NCBI GenBank assembly: GCA_036874045.1
Contig: CM072339.1
Coordinates: 10,361,501 to 10,425,500, forward strand
Source: Cymodocea nodosa
Taxonomy: Eukaryota > Streptophyta > Magnoliopsida > Alismatales > Cymodoceaceae
Length of the DNA stretch: 64,000 nt
Reading direction: 5' to 3'
In this document: positions 11,444-23,037 of the stretch, piece by piece
Layout: each line of letters starts with the position of its first letter
How positions within the stretch are numbered: the stretch's first letter is position 1
Notes under the pieces: model-generated
The model's database searches: none
The model's input: the letters and a program-made list of their open reading frames with translations, nothing else
Told to the model about the DNA's origin: nothing
Translations under genes and position numbers: made by a program

Positions 11444-12589
11444 TTATAATTTAAGAACATGATTGAAAAGTAGTAACAAATGGAATAAACGTGTTAGTCC
11501 ATGCAAACTTTTTAGGCATAATTCTTCTTGCTATTAATTCTATTTTAATGCAGTCTGTTTTCCTTTTTAGCTTGTAAACTTGTAGTATGTTATTAATACT
11601 AAATATAAGTGTATTTCCATTAATGAAATGAAATGCAGAAAGGGATCCTCTTCTGTTCCAAGATAATGTAGCTATTTCTATTTCTACATCTATTTCAATA
11701 TATTCCTCTTCCCACTTCCATTCATTTAGGTCTTTTATAATCTATATTTGAAATTTCCTCAATTCATCTCACTATCTTATCAAACATAAAGTAGGATCAT
11801 CATATTCATTATACCACATTCCTAATTGAATTTTATCATATTCTGCAGACGGTGGTTTAGCTATATCACTCGGTATAGGTAATATTTTTATAAAGTCATC
11901 ATCATAACTATCTATACTTACTATGTATAAATCAGATCTAAATGCAACTGATATATCTATGACTAAATATATATATCCATCAAGAATGACATGTATGATG
12001 TTAATTAATGCTTTCTGTCCTAGATATATCATAGTATTTTCAGTTCAACATCTATTTAGAAAATTATACACACTTAAGCATAAATCTTCATCCCAATTTC
12101 TAGTTGGTCTCTAGTAATACAATTTTTCAGGAATGGTTAAATTTTTATCAGAAAAGATTAAAGCTGACCTACAATTTTTAGTTGGTACTTCAAATCTATT
12201 AGACCTTCCTATATTTCATTCTTCTCTAGTAATAGGATTTCTAATCAAAATGTCGGGTAACAAAATTGCATACGTTGGTTTGGTTCTATAAATAATTAAT
12301 CCTTCATCCATCCCTATAATACGATCTATTCCTTCTAATGTATTGGGTGGAATTCCAGTAGTTTCTTTCATATTCAGATATTCATAGCTAATTGAACTAC
12401 GATTAAATGACTTCCATAAAAATCTATCTCTAATCTTAGTCATTTTTGCAGCTTGTAGTCTATGAAAATATTTTTCTTTGACACAGTCTTTGATTTCCTT
12501 TGATACACAATACAATCTGCACATATCTTTAGCTGACAGGTTACTTAGTATTCCCTCAGTGCATCCAATGGTAATTTCATCAATTTCAT
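11444..12589 (-). pseudogene. F-box protein gene, copy 1 (in G1)
   Basis: Retroelement-borne F-box protein of about 380 codons, collinear with copy 2 (36524-37656). ATG 12589 is followed by an F-box start (L-P-L-D-A-L-R-E). One base is missing at about 12548 relative to copy 2, shifting the frame, after which MCRLYCVSKEIKDCVKEKYF completes the F-box. The C-terminal part resembles F-box-associated domains: IIGMDEGLIIYRTKP, DILIRNPITREE, then VILDGYIYLVIDI. Adjacent Trp codons near 11770 have become TAG and TGA. F-box proteins act as substrate adaptors of SCF ubiquitin ligases; that this one ever did so is inference. TAA at 11444-11446 ends the frame. What follows to 11284 is G1 3' sequence cut by S1. 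Confidence 0.65.
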
Positions 12590-12599
12590 TTGTTGTGAT

Positions 12600-12601
12600 T
12601 T
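12600..12601 (-). other. Precise exon-exon-like junction in G1 (gag missing)
   Basis: On the minus strand, leader ...aaagcttcaaacta is joined directly to aatcacaacaaatg. In G3 these halves are aaagctttagactg (ending 57102) and aatcacagcagatg (from 58708), separated by 1605 bases that start GTATGT and end ACAG. In G2 they are separated by 37668-39231. The junction is base-exact, with no extra or missing nucleotide. Confidence 0.8.
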
Positions 12602-12730
12602 AGTTTGAAGCTTTGTATTCAGTAAATAGTTGTTGACAAATGAAGTCGAATCAATTGCTTCTCCTTCTAGTTCCCCAACAAATTTCCTTTTCTTTCAAAA
12701 GTGCTAGTAACTTGTAAATAACATTCTTTC

Positions 12731-12740
12731 TATATTTATA
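12731..12740 (-). promoter_or_regulatory. Conserved TATA box upstream of the G1 leader
   Basis: TATAAATATA on the minus strand, about 130-140 bases before the splice junction. Conserved at the equivalent place in G2 (39365-39374) and G3 (56962-56969) inside otherwise diverging noncoding sequence. Confidence 0.5.
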
Positions 12741-12842
12741 ATGCACGTCCATAAAGCAAATGAATCTCGTTGTAAGAACGTGTCTTGTAACGTGTAGTGG
12801 TGTTCCTACTTTTATGGATACGTGTTCCACTTCTAATTTCAA

Positions 12843-13539
12843 ATTTCAATAACTGCTAAACCCACGAAGTTTCATTTGTGGCTAAAAGAATAACCGTTTA
12901 GCTTAATCCACGAACTAACCTCGTTGAGTTACAGTTAATTCAACAGACTAGCTTTGGTTACTGTTGCTAACTCTATGGACTAACTTCGTTGAGTTACAGA
13001 TAACTAAATTGAGTGACCTTATATTATATTATTGACCTTGTGGAGTTAAGGTTAACTCAACGAACTTACGCCATTGAGTTAACACTTAACAAATTTCTAA
13101 AACTTACTCCTCGTATTAACTTCTATATATTTTTCTTATACTGCATTTTGTCAACTTAAATAAAGTTAAATACATGTCATTAATGCAGTGTTCTAAATAA
13201 AACTCATTTAAATCTGAACATTATATGCATATTTAACTTACAGTTCATTCCTTGTTGTGTAGAATTTACATTTTACTTTTCAGCATGCAGATATATCCAA
13301 GCATTAACCAATTATCATGCATTTAATCCTATCATTCAGAAAATTTGTAAATCTTTTAAACAGTCTTGCACGTCTTTAAACAGTTATATAATATTCAATA
13401 CAGTTCTCTATTATATCATTCTCAAACACGAATGAAAAAACATCTGAAAAACATACATTCATTTATATGAATAGTTTACATTTCAATCAATCAGATATTT
13501 TTCATACAAATATAAGTACAAGTAGATGAACAATACAAT
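12843..13539 (-). other. G1 noncoding stretch between env-like ORF and leader
   Basis: No ORF. It holds four to five copies of the cttcgttgagttac / taactcaacgaac motif (12920-13090), arranged partly as inverted pairs. Homologous to 39480-40170 (G2) and 56180-56940 (G3). Confidence 0.6.
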
Positions 13540-13865
13540 TTAATTTTTCTTCCTAAGTTCATCTACTTCCTTTTGGAGTTTTTCTAATTGTTGCTCTAAT
13601 TGATTTATCCTCTCTACAGCTCCTATAATGCCTCCAAAAGGTTCAGCTATCTTAGTAGCAACATAATTTATATATTCTTTCACTAAAATGGTTCTTGATC
13701 TTATCCTTTTGGATGCCCATTTTGTGAAATCAATACTATCCACCATCAGTAGTGGAATCAGATCTCCATAAAATAATTTCTTCTTTACTACTCTCAACTT
13801 AGAGATAAAAACTGCAGACTAATTAATCTGAATTCTATTCACAATTGCATATGTGGCCCACTTCA
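13540..13865 (-). pseudogene. G1 env-like ORF, C-terminal piece
   Basis: Last part of the G accessory ORF, starting after the solo LTR at 13866. It carries the conserved KKLFYGDLIPLLMVDSIDFT motif and a terminal coiled coil (RINQLEQQLEKLQKEVDELR) and ends with a stop at 13540. The same C-terminal plan, a YGD motif followed by a coiled coil, is seen in the S1 ORF. Removing the LTR joins this piece to 15540-15982 at cttga. Confidence 0.8.
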
Positions 13866-15539
13866 TGTAGGATCGTATGGCTACACAAGAGGGGGTGAAT
13901 TGTGTTTTTCAACATTTTCGATTATAATTGAAACTTTAAAATTCAAAAACAAGTCGAGACACTATTTTCATAAAATCATTTTTATTCAAGGTTTCAATTA
14001 CAATATACAATTCAATTCTCCTTAGAAATTGTAGATGCAATTATATATCGATACCATGTTTCATCTATACAATTTCATAACTACAAACAGAGAAAACTAA
14101 TTTGCAGAATTTAAAACATTTCTCCCTATTTGAAATCTTTCTTCTTCTTCTTCTCTTTCTTCTTTAGTAATTCTTTAGTGACGAATATCTAGTCTTTCTC
14201 TACTTCACCGAATTTGCTTTCTTCTAATACTTTAAATCTTTAGTGACATAAATCTGACCTTTTCTACTTCACTGAATTTTCTTCCTTCTCATACTTTAAA
14301 TCTTCAGTGACATAAATCTGACCTTTTCTACTTCACTGAATTTTCTTCCATTTGATACTTCAAATCTTCAGTGACATATATCTCACCTTTTTCTGCTTCA
14401 CTGAATTTTCTTTCACCTAAGAGCTTTTCCCTGAAGAGGTCTTTTGATCCCTAAAATGATTTTTCGTTTGGTGTGCAGGGATAACTGATCAACAAGAATT
14501 CTATACCTTTTATACTATATCTTCATTTCATGCATATCCTCCACGTTTAATCACTATCAGTCTTCCACTTCTTCACGTCTTTTCTTTTTCCTTCATCGAA
14601 ATACACATGTTCTGACCCACGTTTACATTTCAAATTTTCTTTAATCATCAATCCTGGATCTCTAAAAAATTTCCTGCAAAATAAACTTTCTCGTCCAAAA
14701 TTTTTCATCAAGTATAATAAGAAGTCGTCACTTTAATGTTAACTAAACGAGTAACACGAGTAGATATATAACTTAACATTTCTAACTTAACGAGTTCCTC
14801 ATGTGTCAACTCACGTGACAAGTACTGTAGCTAACTTAACGAACTAAGTCTATGGTGTTACGCCAACACAATGAGCCATCTCTGTTGTGTTATAGATAAC
14901 TCAACAAACCAGTAATAAACAAATGTTTTTATAATAAGAATTTTACCACGTGCAAAAATAACAACTTAAGTTTTAAAACGCTAACCTAAGACGTTGCCTT
15001 AGTGTTCAATATAGCAACTCAACGTGTTTAGTTATGTTAACTTAACGAGTTAAACATGTGCACCTCACATGATACAATATAACATTCCTAACTTATAATT
15101 TCACCACGTGTACAACACTAACTTAATGAGTTCATCTCTTCTTTTACTCACTAACTTAACGAGTTCTCACGTGACCTATTTTAACCTTTAAGCCTCTAAC
15201 TTAACAAGTTCTCATGTGACCTCTATACGAACAAAACTCTAACTTAACGAGTTGTCTAAATGTGCACTGTTCATGATATAGAAGATATAACTTTAAAACA
15301 TATCATGCTTTTCAATAAAAACACACATTAACTTAACGTTTAGTTAAATGAGAAATTAATGCAATGAAACGACTAGTTACTAACTTAGTATAATTTCAAA
15401 TCCAATACAGACACGTATTTATATCAATAAGCTTTTTCTATATTAATTGATGTACTTAATTTCATTTCACAAGCAATAGTAATTGAGCAAATATGATTAT
15501 TTTCATTCAGCACACATCATCAAAACAAAATACTCGACA
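13866..15539 (-). repeat. Solo LTR, A-short type, in G1
   Basis: A complete A-type LTR of 1674 bp with TG...CA ends, no PPT or PBS attached, flanked by cttca (13861-13865) and cttga (15540-15544), a 5-base target duplication with one mismatch. Comparison with G3 shows that the G reading frame continues across it. Solo LTRs arise by recombination between the two LTRs of one element. TATA (TATAAAAGG on the minus strand) lies near 14510. It lacks the extra TTTCGGATAGTTA module present in A1 LTRs. Confidence 0.9.
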
Positions 15540-15982
15540 CTTGACAAATTGACTCAGTTCAATATCATGGCCTTATCGTTGTTAGACATTCTTAATCAAA
15601 ATGTTAGCTATCATGTGTGCTTTACCATTTAAGTGTTTCAGTCTATTTAATAATGGCACACCAGGATTGATAGCTAAACAATCATTTATTATCTGTTCTG
15701 TCCACTCGATTGCAGTTGTGCTTTCCAGAATTTCTATTCCTTCATTCTTTAGTCCTAAAATGTTGTGGAGAAGCTTTGGGGTTATCTGTACATCATCTTG
15801 CTCCACGTTGGAAATTAATCCACTTTCTCCTTCTCTTAAATTTGCATAGAAGTAGGGCACTAGATTCTCATATATTGCATGCCCTTTCTGCTGAGAAATA
15901 AATTGCAGTAGACATTGGAACTCAAATAAATCCTTAATTTCTTGCATACCATCCTAGTTAACTAGTCCATTGTAAATGATAT
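15540..15982 (-). pseudogene. G1 env-like ORF, central piece
   Basis: Open from 15947 to 15582 as a 121-residue stretch: MQEIKDLFEFQCLLQFISQQ, a Tyr-rich LVPYFYANL segment, LHNILGLKNEGIEIL and LNGKAHMIANILIKNV. These match G3 (55450-55820) almost residue for residue, and match A1 and A4 accessory ORFs at EIRDLFEFQ, VLGLKNEGVVV and ARFIANILHAN. A TAG stands for Trp just upstream of the first Met. Cut on the right by A1 at the gatat target site. Confidence 0.8.
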
Positions 15983-17722
15983 TGTAGGATCGTATGGCTA
16001 CACAAGAGGGGGGTGAATTGTGTATTTTTAATATTTTCTGAAATATAATTGAAACTTTAAAACTCAAAAACAAGTCGAGACATTGTTTTCATAAAATCAT
16101 TTTTATTCAAGGTTTAAATTACAATGTACAATTCAATTCTCCTAAGAAATTGTAGATGCAATTATATCTCGATACCATGTATCATCTAAACAATTTCATA
16201 ACTACAAACAAAGAAAACTAATTTACGGAATTTAAAACATTTCTCCCAATTTGAGATCTTTCTTCCTCTTCTTTTTCTTCTTCAGCAATTCTTTAGTGAC
16301 AAATATCTTGTCTTTCTCTGCTTCACCAAATTTGCTTTCTTCTGATACTTCAAATCTTCAGCGACATAAATCTGACCTTTTCTACTTCACTGAATTTTCT
16401 TCCACTTGAGAGATTTTCCCCGAGAAGGTGTTTTTGATCCCTAAAAGAGATTTTTCTTTTGGTGTGCAGGGATAGTTTGATCTTTGAAAAGATTTTTCGT
16501 TTTGTGTGCAAGGATGGTTTGATCAACGAGAATTCTATGCCTTTTATACTGTATCTTCATTTCATGCATATCCTCAACGTTTAACCACTACCAGTTTTCC
16601 ACTTCTCCATGTCTTTTCTTTTTCCCTCATCGAAACACACACGTTCTAACCCACGTTTATATTTCAAATTTTCTTTAATCATCAGTCCTAGATCTCTAAA
16701 AAATTTCCTACAAAATAAACTTTCTCGTCCAAAGAATTTTCCATCAAGTGTAATATGAAGTTGTTACTTTAATGTTAACTAAACGAGTAACACAAGTATA
16801 TATATATAACTTAACGTTTCTAACTTAACGAATTCCTCATGTGCCATTTCACGTGACAAGTACTATAGCTAACTCAACGAACTAAGTCTGTGGTGTTATG
16901 CTAACTCAACGAACCAGCTTAACATTTCTTTCAGAAGGTTAAACGATAACTCACTGAAAATAGTTTAAGTTTCGGATAGTTACGGTTGTAAGTCATCAAA
17001 ATACTCTTTATGAGACACGTGTCAAGACCTGAAAGCATGACTTAAGTTACCTTTCGGATAGTTACGACTGTAAGTCTCCGAAAAAAGCTTTAACTCACCG
17101 ATTCAGTAATAAACAAATGTTTTTATAATAAGAAGTTTACCACGTGCAAAAAATAACAACTTAAGTTTATAACGCTAACTTAACGTGTTGCCTTAGTATT
17201 CAATATAGCAACTCAACGCATTAGTTATGTTAACTTAATGAGTTAAACATGTGCACCTCACGTGATACAATACAACATTCGTAACTTATAATTTCACCAC
17301 GTGTATAACACTAACTTAACGAGTTCGTCTCTTCTTTTACTCACTAACTTAACGAGTTATCACGTGACCTATTTTAACCTTTAAGCCTTTAACTTAACGA
17401 GTTCTCACGTGACCTCTATATAAACAAAACTATAACTTAATGAGTTGTCTAAACGTGCACTGCTCATGATACAGAAGATATAACTTTAAAACATATCATG
17501 CTTTTCAATAAAAACACACGTTAACTTAACGTTTAGTTAAATGAGAAATTAATGCAATGAAACGACTAGTTATTAACTTCAGATCCAATATAGACAAGTA
17601 TTTATACCAGTAAGCTTTTTCTGTATTAATTGATGATTTTAATTTCTTTTCACAAGCAATAGTAATTGAGCAAATATGATTATATTCATTCAGCACACAT
17701 CATCAAAACAAAATACTCAACA
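15983..17722 (-). repeat. 3' LTR of A1 (A-long type, 1740 bp)
   Basis: TG...CA ends, gatat on its left, and the minus-strand PPT on its right (17723-17736). Differs from A-short LTRs by an extra module (about 16915-17100) with two TTTCGGATAGTTACG copies and an ACACGTGT box. Confidence 0.92.
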
Positions 17723-17736
17723 ATCTCCCCCTTTTT
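17723..17736 (-). other. Polypurine tract of A1
   Basis: Plus strand atctccccctttttg, that is caaaaagggggagat on the coding strand, directly before the 3' LTR. Confidence 0.9.
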
Positions 17737-18207
17737 GATGATGACAAAACCATATTAAATCAATTATGAAATATGTTTAACTCAACAAAGCACCTTCGTT
17801 GGGTTAACTTTTAATTCAACAAACTTGTTTGTTGACTTAAGTTCACTTAAGCTTATTTCTATTGTTTGTGTAAATTTTACGTCTCAGATGTCAATAATTA
17901 TATAAGTATCAGTTTTCTAATTATCATCTGTCAGATTACAATAACCATTTAAATAGCATCTCCTTTTATAATATATATATGCAATTAAGATCATAATCAT
18001 CTTTTTATAATATTTCTCCCCCTTTTTGTCATTAATCAAAAAGATAATTACAGAGAATATATATATATATATACGAGATATAATTACAACAACTCTTTCT
18101 GTAAACAAGAATAATAATTGAACATTTTTACAGAAAAATGTATTGTTCAATGAATCAAACAAGTAATACAAACATTACATTTTGTATTCAAAAACAAACA
18201 AAAATAG
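17737..18207 (-). other. A1 3' untranslated region
   Basis: Noncoding and AT-rich, with a tatata run at about 18060-18073 and an inverted pair built on aactcaac / gttgggtt (17780-17812). Homologous to 42600-43023 in A4. Confidence 0.6.
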
Positions 18208-20492
18208 TTATCGACCCCTCCTAAGTATATCACTTATAGCATTACATATTTTATCTCCTAGATGCCTAATATCATTTCTGATGTCATTAAGCACTGCATC
18301 TAAGTTAGGAGGTAGTTGGGTTTGCTGTTCTGCTTGAACTGAATAACTTTGTTGTTGTTGTATATGGTCTGTATAATCAGGTTGTTGATGTTGTCATTGA
18401 GGTTTATGCATGGCCTAAAATTTTTGCAAATCTTTAACACTAAATGCTCTCATGCCTTTAGTTTCAGAGGGCTAGTTAGATAAAGTCAATTGGCTTGTAA
18501 GGATTCTACATACAACATCGCCATAAAATAACTTTGAACTCATATGCTGTAGTTGAGACATAAAAACATCAAACCAATTTATTTGAATTCTATTCAGCAG
18601 GCCGTAAGTTGCATATAAACAGCTTCTGCTGACTTCCAAATTGTGTCCAACTTGTTGAAATAAATTTGCATGCAATATATTTGCAATAAACCTTGCCTCT
18701 ACATTCAAATTTTCCATTAATCTCATTTCAGAATATACATCTGGAATTTTTGATAAAGATTGAATGTTCCATTCCAGTTGTCTTATCATGTCAAATCTGT
18801 TTGTAACAACAACACCTTCATTCTTTAATCCTAAAACTTCAAAAATTAACTCAAGAGACAATATAAACTCTTGTTCATTTATTTGAGTTTTCAGAAAATT
18901 TCCATTCTTGATCAGATTGCTATAAAAAGCTGCAATAAGCTCTGTGTATTGCTTCTATTTCGTTCCTACTAGCAAGAATTTAATGAGGCCTTGAAACTCA
19001 AACAGATCTCTTATTTCCATCAAATTTCTGAATTTTATTGGACGAGCATATAGAATCTGACATGTAATCAGATATTGTATTTCTGCAATGCTTCTACAGA
19101 TCTAAAATGAATTGTATTACCTTGAATTTGTAATATTGTACACAAAGAAGGTGATACCTAAAGCCGTGATTCAGAATTTAATTCATCTTTAGGAACCTCT
19201 TCTTCAAAATGAATGTCATGTTGTTCCTCTTCCAAAATATTATCTTGAAGCTGCTCAGGTAAGCTTGATTCTTCAACTTCAACAGTGTTAGGAACATTGT
19301 CAATATGCTCAACATTCATCTGTTCAGTCTCTATAGAATGTTCAGAGTTCAATTTTTCCACAAATTCTACAACCGATGTATCTGTCTGTAATTGTTCATT
19401 CTGTTCAACAGATATTTCCATTAATTCATGCTGTGAATTGTCAAACTTTGCTTCTATAGATTCTAAAGAAGGCTGGTTAACTTTTAGCTCTTTTGGAGTC
19501 TTAACATTTTCAATATCTGCTACTCTAGACAATTCAGCCTGTAAACTAGTTACTGCCTCAACATTGTTAGTTATATTTGCAATAACTTGTTCAATGTTAG
19601 GTGCTTGATGCTCTGATTTGTCAATTTCTGTATCATTAGGTCAAATGCTAATAGAAAAACTTGAGCTCATATTTGACTTGTATTTCTTCTCAAGCTTTCT
19701 AGCAAGGGAAAATAAAGTCTCATTATCTTCATCAGCTTCAGTGTGTTCGGAACTGATGAGTTTATCAAATGCACAATAAGGTACAATGTCTAGACATACA
19801 TTGTCCTTTGGAAATAAATTTTCATCTGATTTTCCTTTTTCAATAGACTTTGTTTCCTTAGACATAATTTTTCTGATTTTTCTTCTTCTATAACATTTCT
19901 GTTTCTCCTCTTCAAGTATTTCTGTTTTCTTTTCAAATTGCTCCATAAAAGTTTTCTGCTTTAATTCTTCTAAGGCACTTTCTATTGCAACGACCTTTCG
20001 AAGACTGTCAACTTTTGTTTTGTCTACAGCAATATTTGATTCTACTTGTTTTGAATATAAAGGAGTAGGGATAGCTGATTCATGCTCTTCCTCAAATGCA
20101 TGTAGTCTTGTACCATTTATAGGAGTTTGAGTTCTATTTGATGAACCAACATCCTTTTCCAAATATTTTGCATATTGTTCCAAAAATGCAATCTTAGCGC
20201 ATTTCGTTTTGTATTCTCTATCAAATTTACTTCGAATCCCCATGTATGTAATACTAGCATCAGTATTTTGGAGTACTTGTCTAACTTCATTTAGTATACC
20301 TTCAGGAAAGAAATATTCACTATAAATTTCTGCTAACCTTTCGTCCACTCGAAATATTTTCTTGAACCAAGTACGTGGAACTTCATCATTCTCTATTTCT
20401 TTTCCTTTTACATCTCCTATGCTTTTGCCTTTTCCTCTACCATGACCTTTGTAGAACTTGGAGACCATCATTGCAGGTTGTAACAGCAACAA
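18208..20492 (-). pseudogene. A1 accessory (env-like) ORF
   Basis: Post-pol ORF, about 760 codons, reading 20492 to the stop at 18208-18210. The N-terminus is basic (Gly/Lys-rich KGHGRGKGKS) and the middle is a Glu-rich region. The C-terminal domain has EIRDLFEFQG (about 18990-19020), VLGLKNEGVVV, ARFIANILHANLF, RIQINWFDVFMSQLQ and SKLFYGDVVCRIL, then a Gln-rich tail (IQQQQSYSVQ). Breaks: TGA near 19641, TAG at 19158-19160 (Gln context in A4), a frameshift just after 19150, and later stops near 18415. No signal peptide or membrane segment is seen. Homologous to the A4 (43024-44957), G and S1 ORFs. Function unknown. Confidence 0.75.
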
Positions 20493-22066
20493 GCGGGAAA
20501 GATTTTCTTGACAAAGTTTACAAATAACCTAAGTGCTTATGTAATAAGTGCTTAAATAGGTTTTTTAGGCGTATAACTCAACGTGAAAAGAAGTCGGGTT
20601 TAGAAATTAAATAAATATTGAATAAAATTTATTCAATCGAGGTACCCGAAATATTCAACTATAACTCGTTGAGTTAACTAACCTAACAAGTAAAACGCTG
20701 TCTAGAGGTAGTTTTACACGTTACCTTATTTAACATAACGTCTAGTTAGTACACTTAAAACAATTTTCAGATGCTTCCAACTGAAATGTTCCGAAAACAA
20801 CACACATGCTAAACTTAACATTATCTTGAGAACATTGTAAACTATTTGAACATTTTGTCCTTTGAATCTAAAATAGTTTGCATGTCTTTTTAAATTATTT
20901 TAGCAAGATTTGAAGAGGACATTAATTTAGATTAACTAAGATTTGTATTCTAAATTATATTAATCTGTTTTCGACATTGTTAATCCTCCCCCTACAAATA
21001 TACTTCAAATATATTAAATCAAAATACAAAATATACTTGTAGTGACAATAGATGTTAAGTATAACTATACTTTTAAATTTTTTTTTTTTTTTTTGGAGAC
21101 TTTCGTTATTTTGACATCATCAAAAATGATTTCTAGAATCAATTCCTACTGTATATGAATCAAAACATAACTGTGAACTCAATGTGATTAATTCAAGGAG
21201 AATAAAAGAATGTATCTCAAATAAATGTTTTCAAAGGTACTAATGTTGATTCAATAAATCAGTAGTCATATTGGTAGAAACTATATGTGATTCAAAGATA
21301 TTTGTAATTAATGGAACAATATATATATATTTTTTTAAATAGTGAATATTGATAATTTTCTTTAAAAGTTAGTTTGAAAAGCTTGAATCATACAAGAGCT
21401 TTCTAATGTACCCATGTAATGAGCTTCAGTCAACAATCCCAGATCTGATTAGGACTTTAGGTTGCCAGATTTAAAGAATCCTTTTTCAGGACAACAATCC
21501 TTACATACCTATTTGCTCAAGTATAAAAGGCTCGTGATCAAACTGATCAATAAACTCTCAAAGAATTTCACTTTGTAAGCACTTTTCATTTTAAGCATAG
21601 TATATATGTATTCCATTAATACAGATGCAATAAAACACAAATCTCATACAAGTTTTACTTCTATGATTGTACTGAGAATATGAATCAGTTTCAATAAGCT
21701 TATACTTTTGATTAACAATTTAAGATGAGTTACATATAACTTATTCTACAAGTTTAATGAATTAAGTCAAATTTATACATGATCATATGCATTTTCCTTG
21801 ATTTAAAGAAAACATTTAATCAAAACTTCAGAATGTCAGAAGTATTTAATGTTTTTCATTTACACTTCCACTTAAAATCGTAAAAACCATTAAAATTGAT
21901 AAACTACTTAAAATCAATAAGATATTACTATGATTTTACAATAAATACATAGTATTTTAAGCAACAGTTTAGATATTACTTTAGATATTTATAATAAGTA
22001 TATAATATCTATGAGGTGAATAACATCATCAATAATATTTATCTTTTTATGTGGAGTTTAAGCATT
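20493..22066 (-). other. A1 spacer between pol and env-like ORF
   Basis: Noncoding. Conserved with G2 34730-36050, in the same orientation, over blocks such as tcgacattgtt...cctacaaatat (20975), a T-run (21079-21094) and aaaggctcgtgatcaaac (21526). The basis for conservation is unknown; it could be a 5' leader or promoter for the accessory ORF, or shared ancestry through recombination. Confidence 0.6.
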
Positions 22067-22722
22067 TTACACATCACATAGCCTACGAATACCTAAATTT
22101 AATCTAATGTTGCAGAATGTATTTTCGTCTAGAGGTTTTGTAAATATATCAGCTAATTGATTTTTACTAGACACAAATTCTAATTTAATTTTTCCTTTGA
22201 TTACGTTATCTCTTAGAAAATGTTGTCTAACCTCTATATGCTTTGCTCTTGAATGTAATATAGGATTTTTGGAAAGATTTATTGCAGAACTACTGTCACA
22301 ATAAATCTTAGTTATATCATAAGATAATCCAAAATCTTTTAAAGTTTGCCTTATCCACAGAATCTAAGTGCAACATAGTGCAGCAGCAACATATTCACCT
22401 TCTGTAGTAGAAAGTGCTACACAGTTTTGCTTTTTACTAAACCATGATACCAAATTAGTTCCCAATAATTGACATGGGCCACTAGAACTCTTCCTATCAG
22501 ATTTAGATCCTGCATAATCAGCATTAGTATATCCTATAAGATCTATTGAACTATCCTTAGAATAATACAATCCGAAATTTTTAGTTCCTTGTATATATCT
22601 AAATATTCTTTTAACTACAATTAAGTATGATTCTTTAGGATTAGATTGAAATCTAGCACAAACACACACAGCAAACATAATATCAAGTCTACTAGCAGTC
22701 AAATAAAGTAAAGAACCAATCA
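22067..22722 (-). pseudogene. A1 pol fragment: RT end and RNase H
   Basis: Begins at MIGSLLYLTASRLDIMFAVC, the copia RT C-terminal motif, then RNase H with Asp in YTNADYAG, Glu in STTEGEY and Asp in YCDSSSAINLSKN, and HIEVRQHFLRDN and QLADIFTKPLDE near the end. TAG at about 22362-22364 replaces Gln. The stop at 22067-22069 ends Pol. Upstream, the sequence jumps directly to the protease region at about 22722, showing loss of integrase and most of RT. Confidence 0.9.
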
Positions 22723-23037
22723 TACTTCTGTATTTTTATCAATTATTTTGCATACATTATCTTCAAACACTACATAATATCCATTTTCAGTTAGTTTTAT
22801 GACACTCAGCAAATTAAATCCTAGGTTTTCTATATATAGTACATTCGAAATAACACAAGTAGGAGTTATTTGAACATTGCCCATACCTATGATTTTATCT
22901 TTGCTTTTGTTTCCAAATATTACACTTCCTTTCATGGTATTTGTAAAATTTTGTACTAGACTTTTCTGTCCGGTCATGTGACTTGACGCTCCACTGTCCA
23001 AGATCCATTTTAATGTTGTTTCCTCCTGCAACACAAA
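22723..23037 (-). pseudogene. A1 protease fragment
   Basis: Copia aspartic protease: WILDSGASSHMTGQKSL with intact D-S-G, then a beta-strand-rich segment (KDKIIGMGNVQITP, NLGFNLLSVIKL, YYVVFEDNVCKIIDKN). Homology with A2 stops at DKN, where A2 continues into the GAG-pre-integrase domain while A1 switches to RT. It follows a TAA (23038-23040) and a TTGCAG|G acceptor-like sequence. Confidence 0.85.

Noticed and set aside
16800..17460. Evenly repeated AACTTAACGAGTT units that look a little like a CRISPR array
   Set aside because: Spacing is irregular, units are inside an LTR that is repeated elsewhere with the same spacers, and the genome is a plant.
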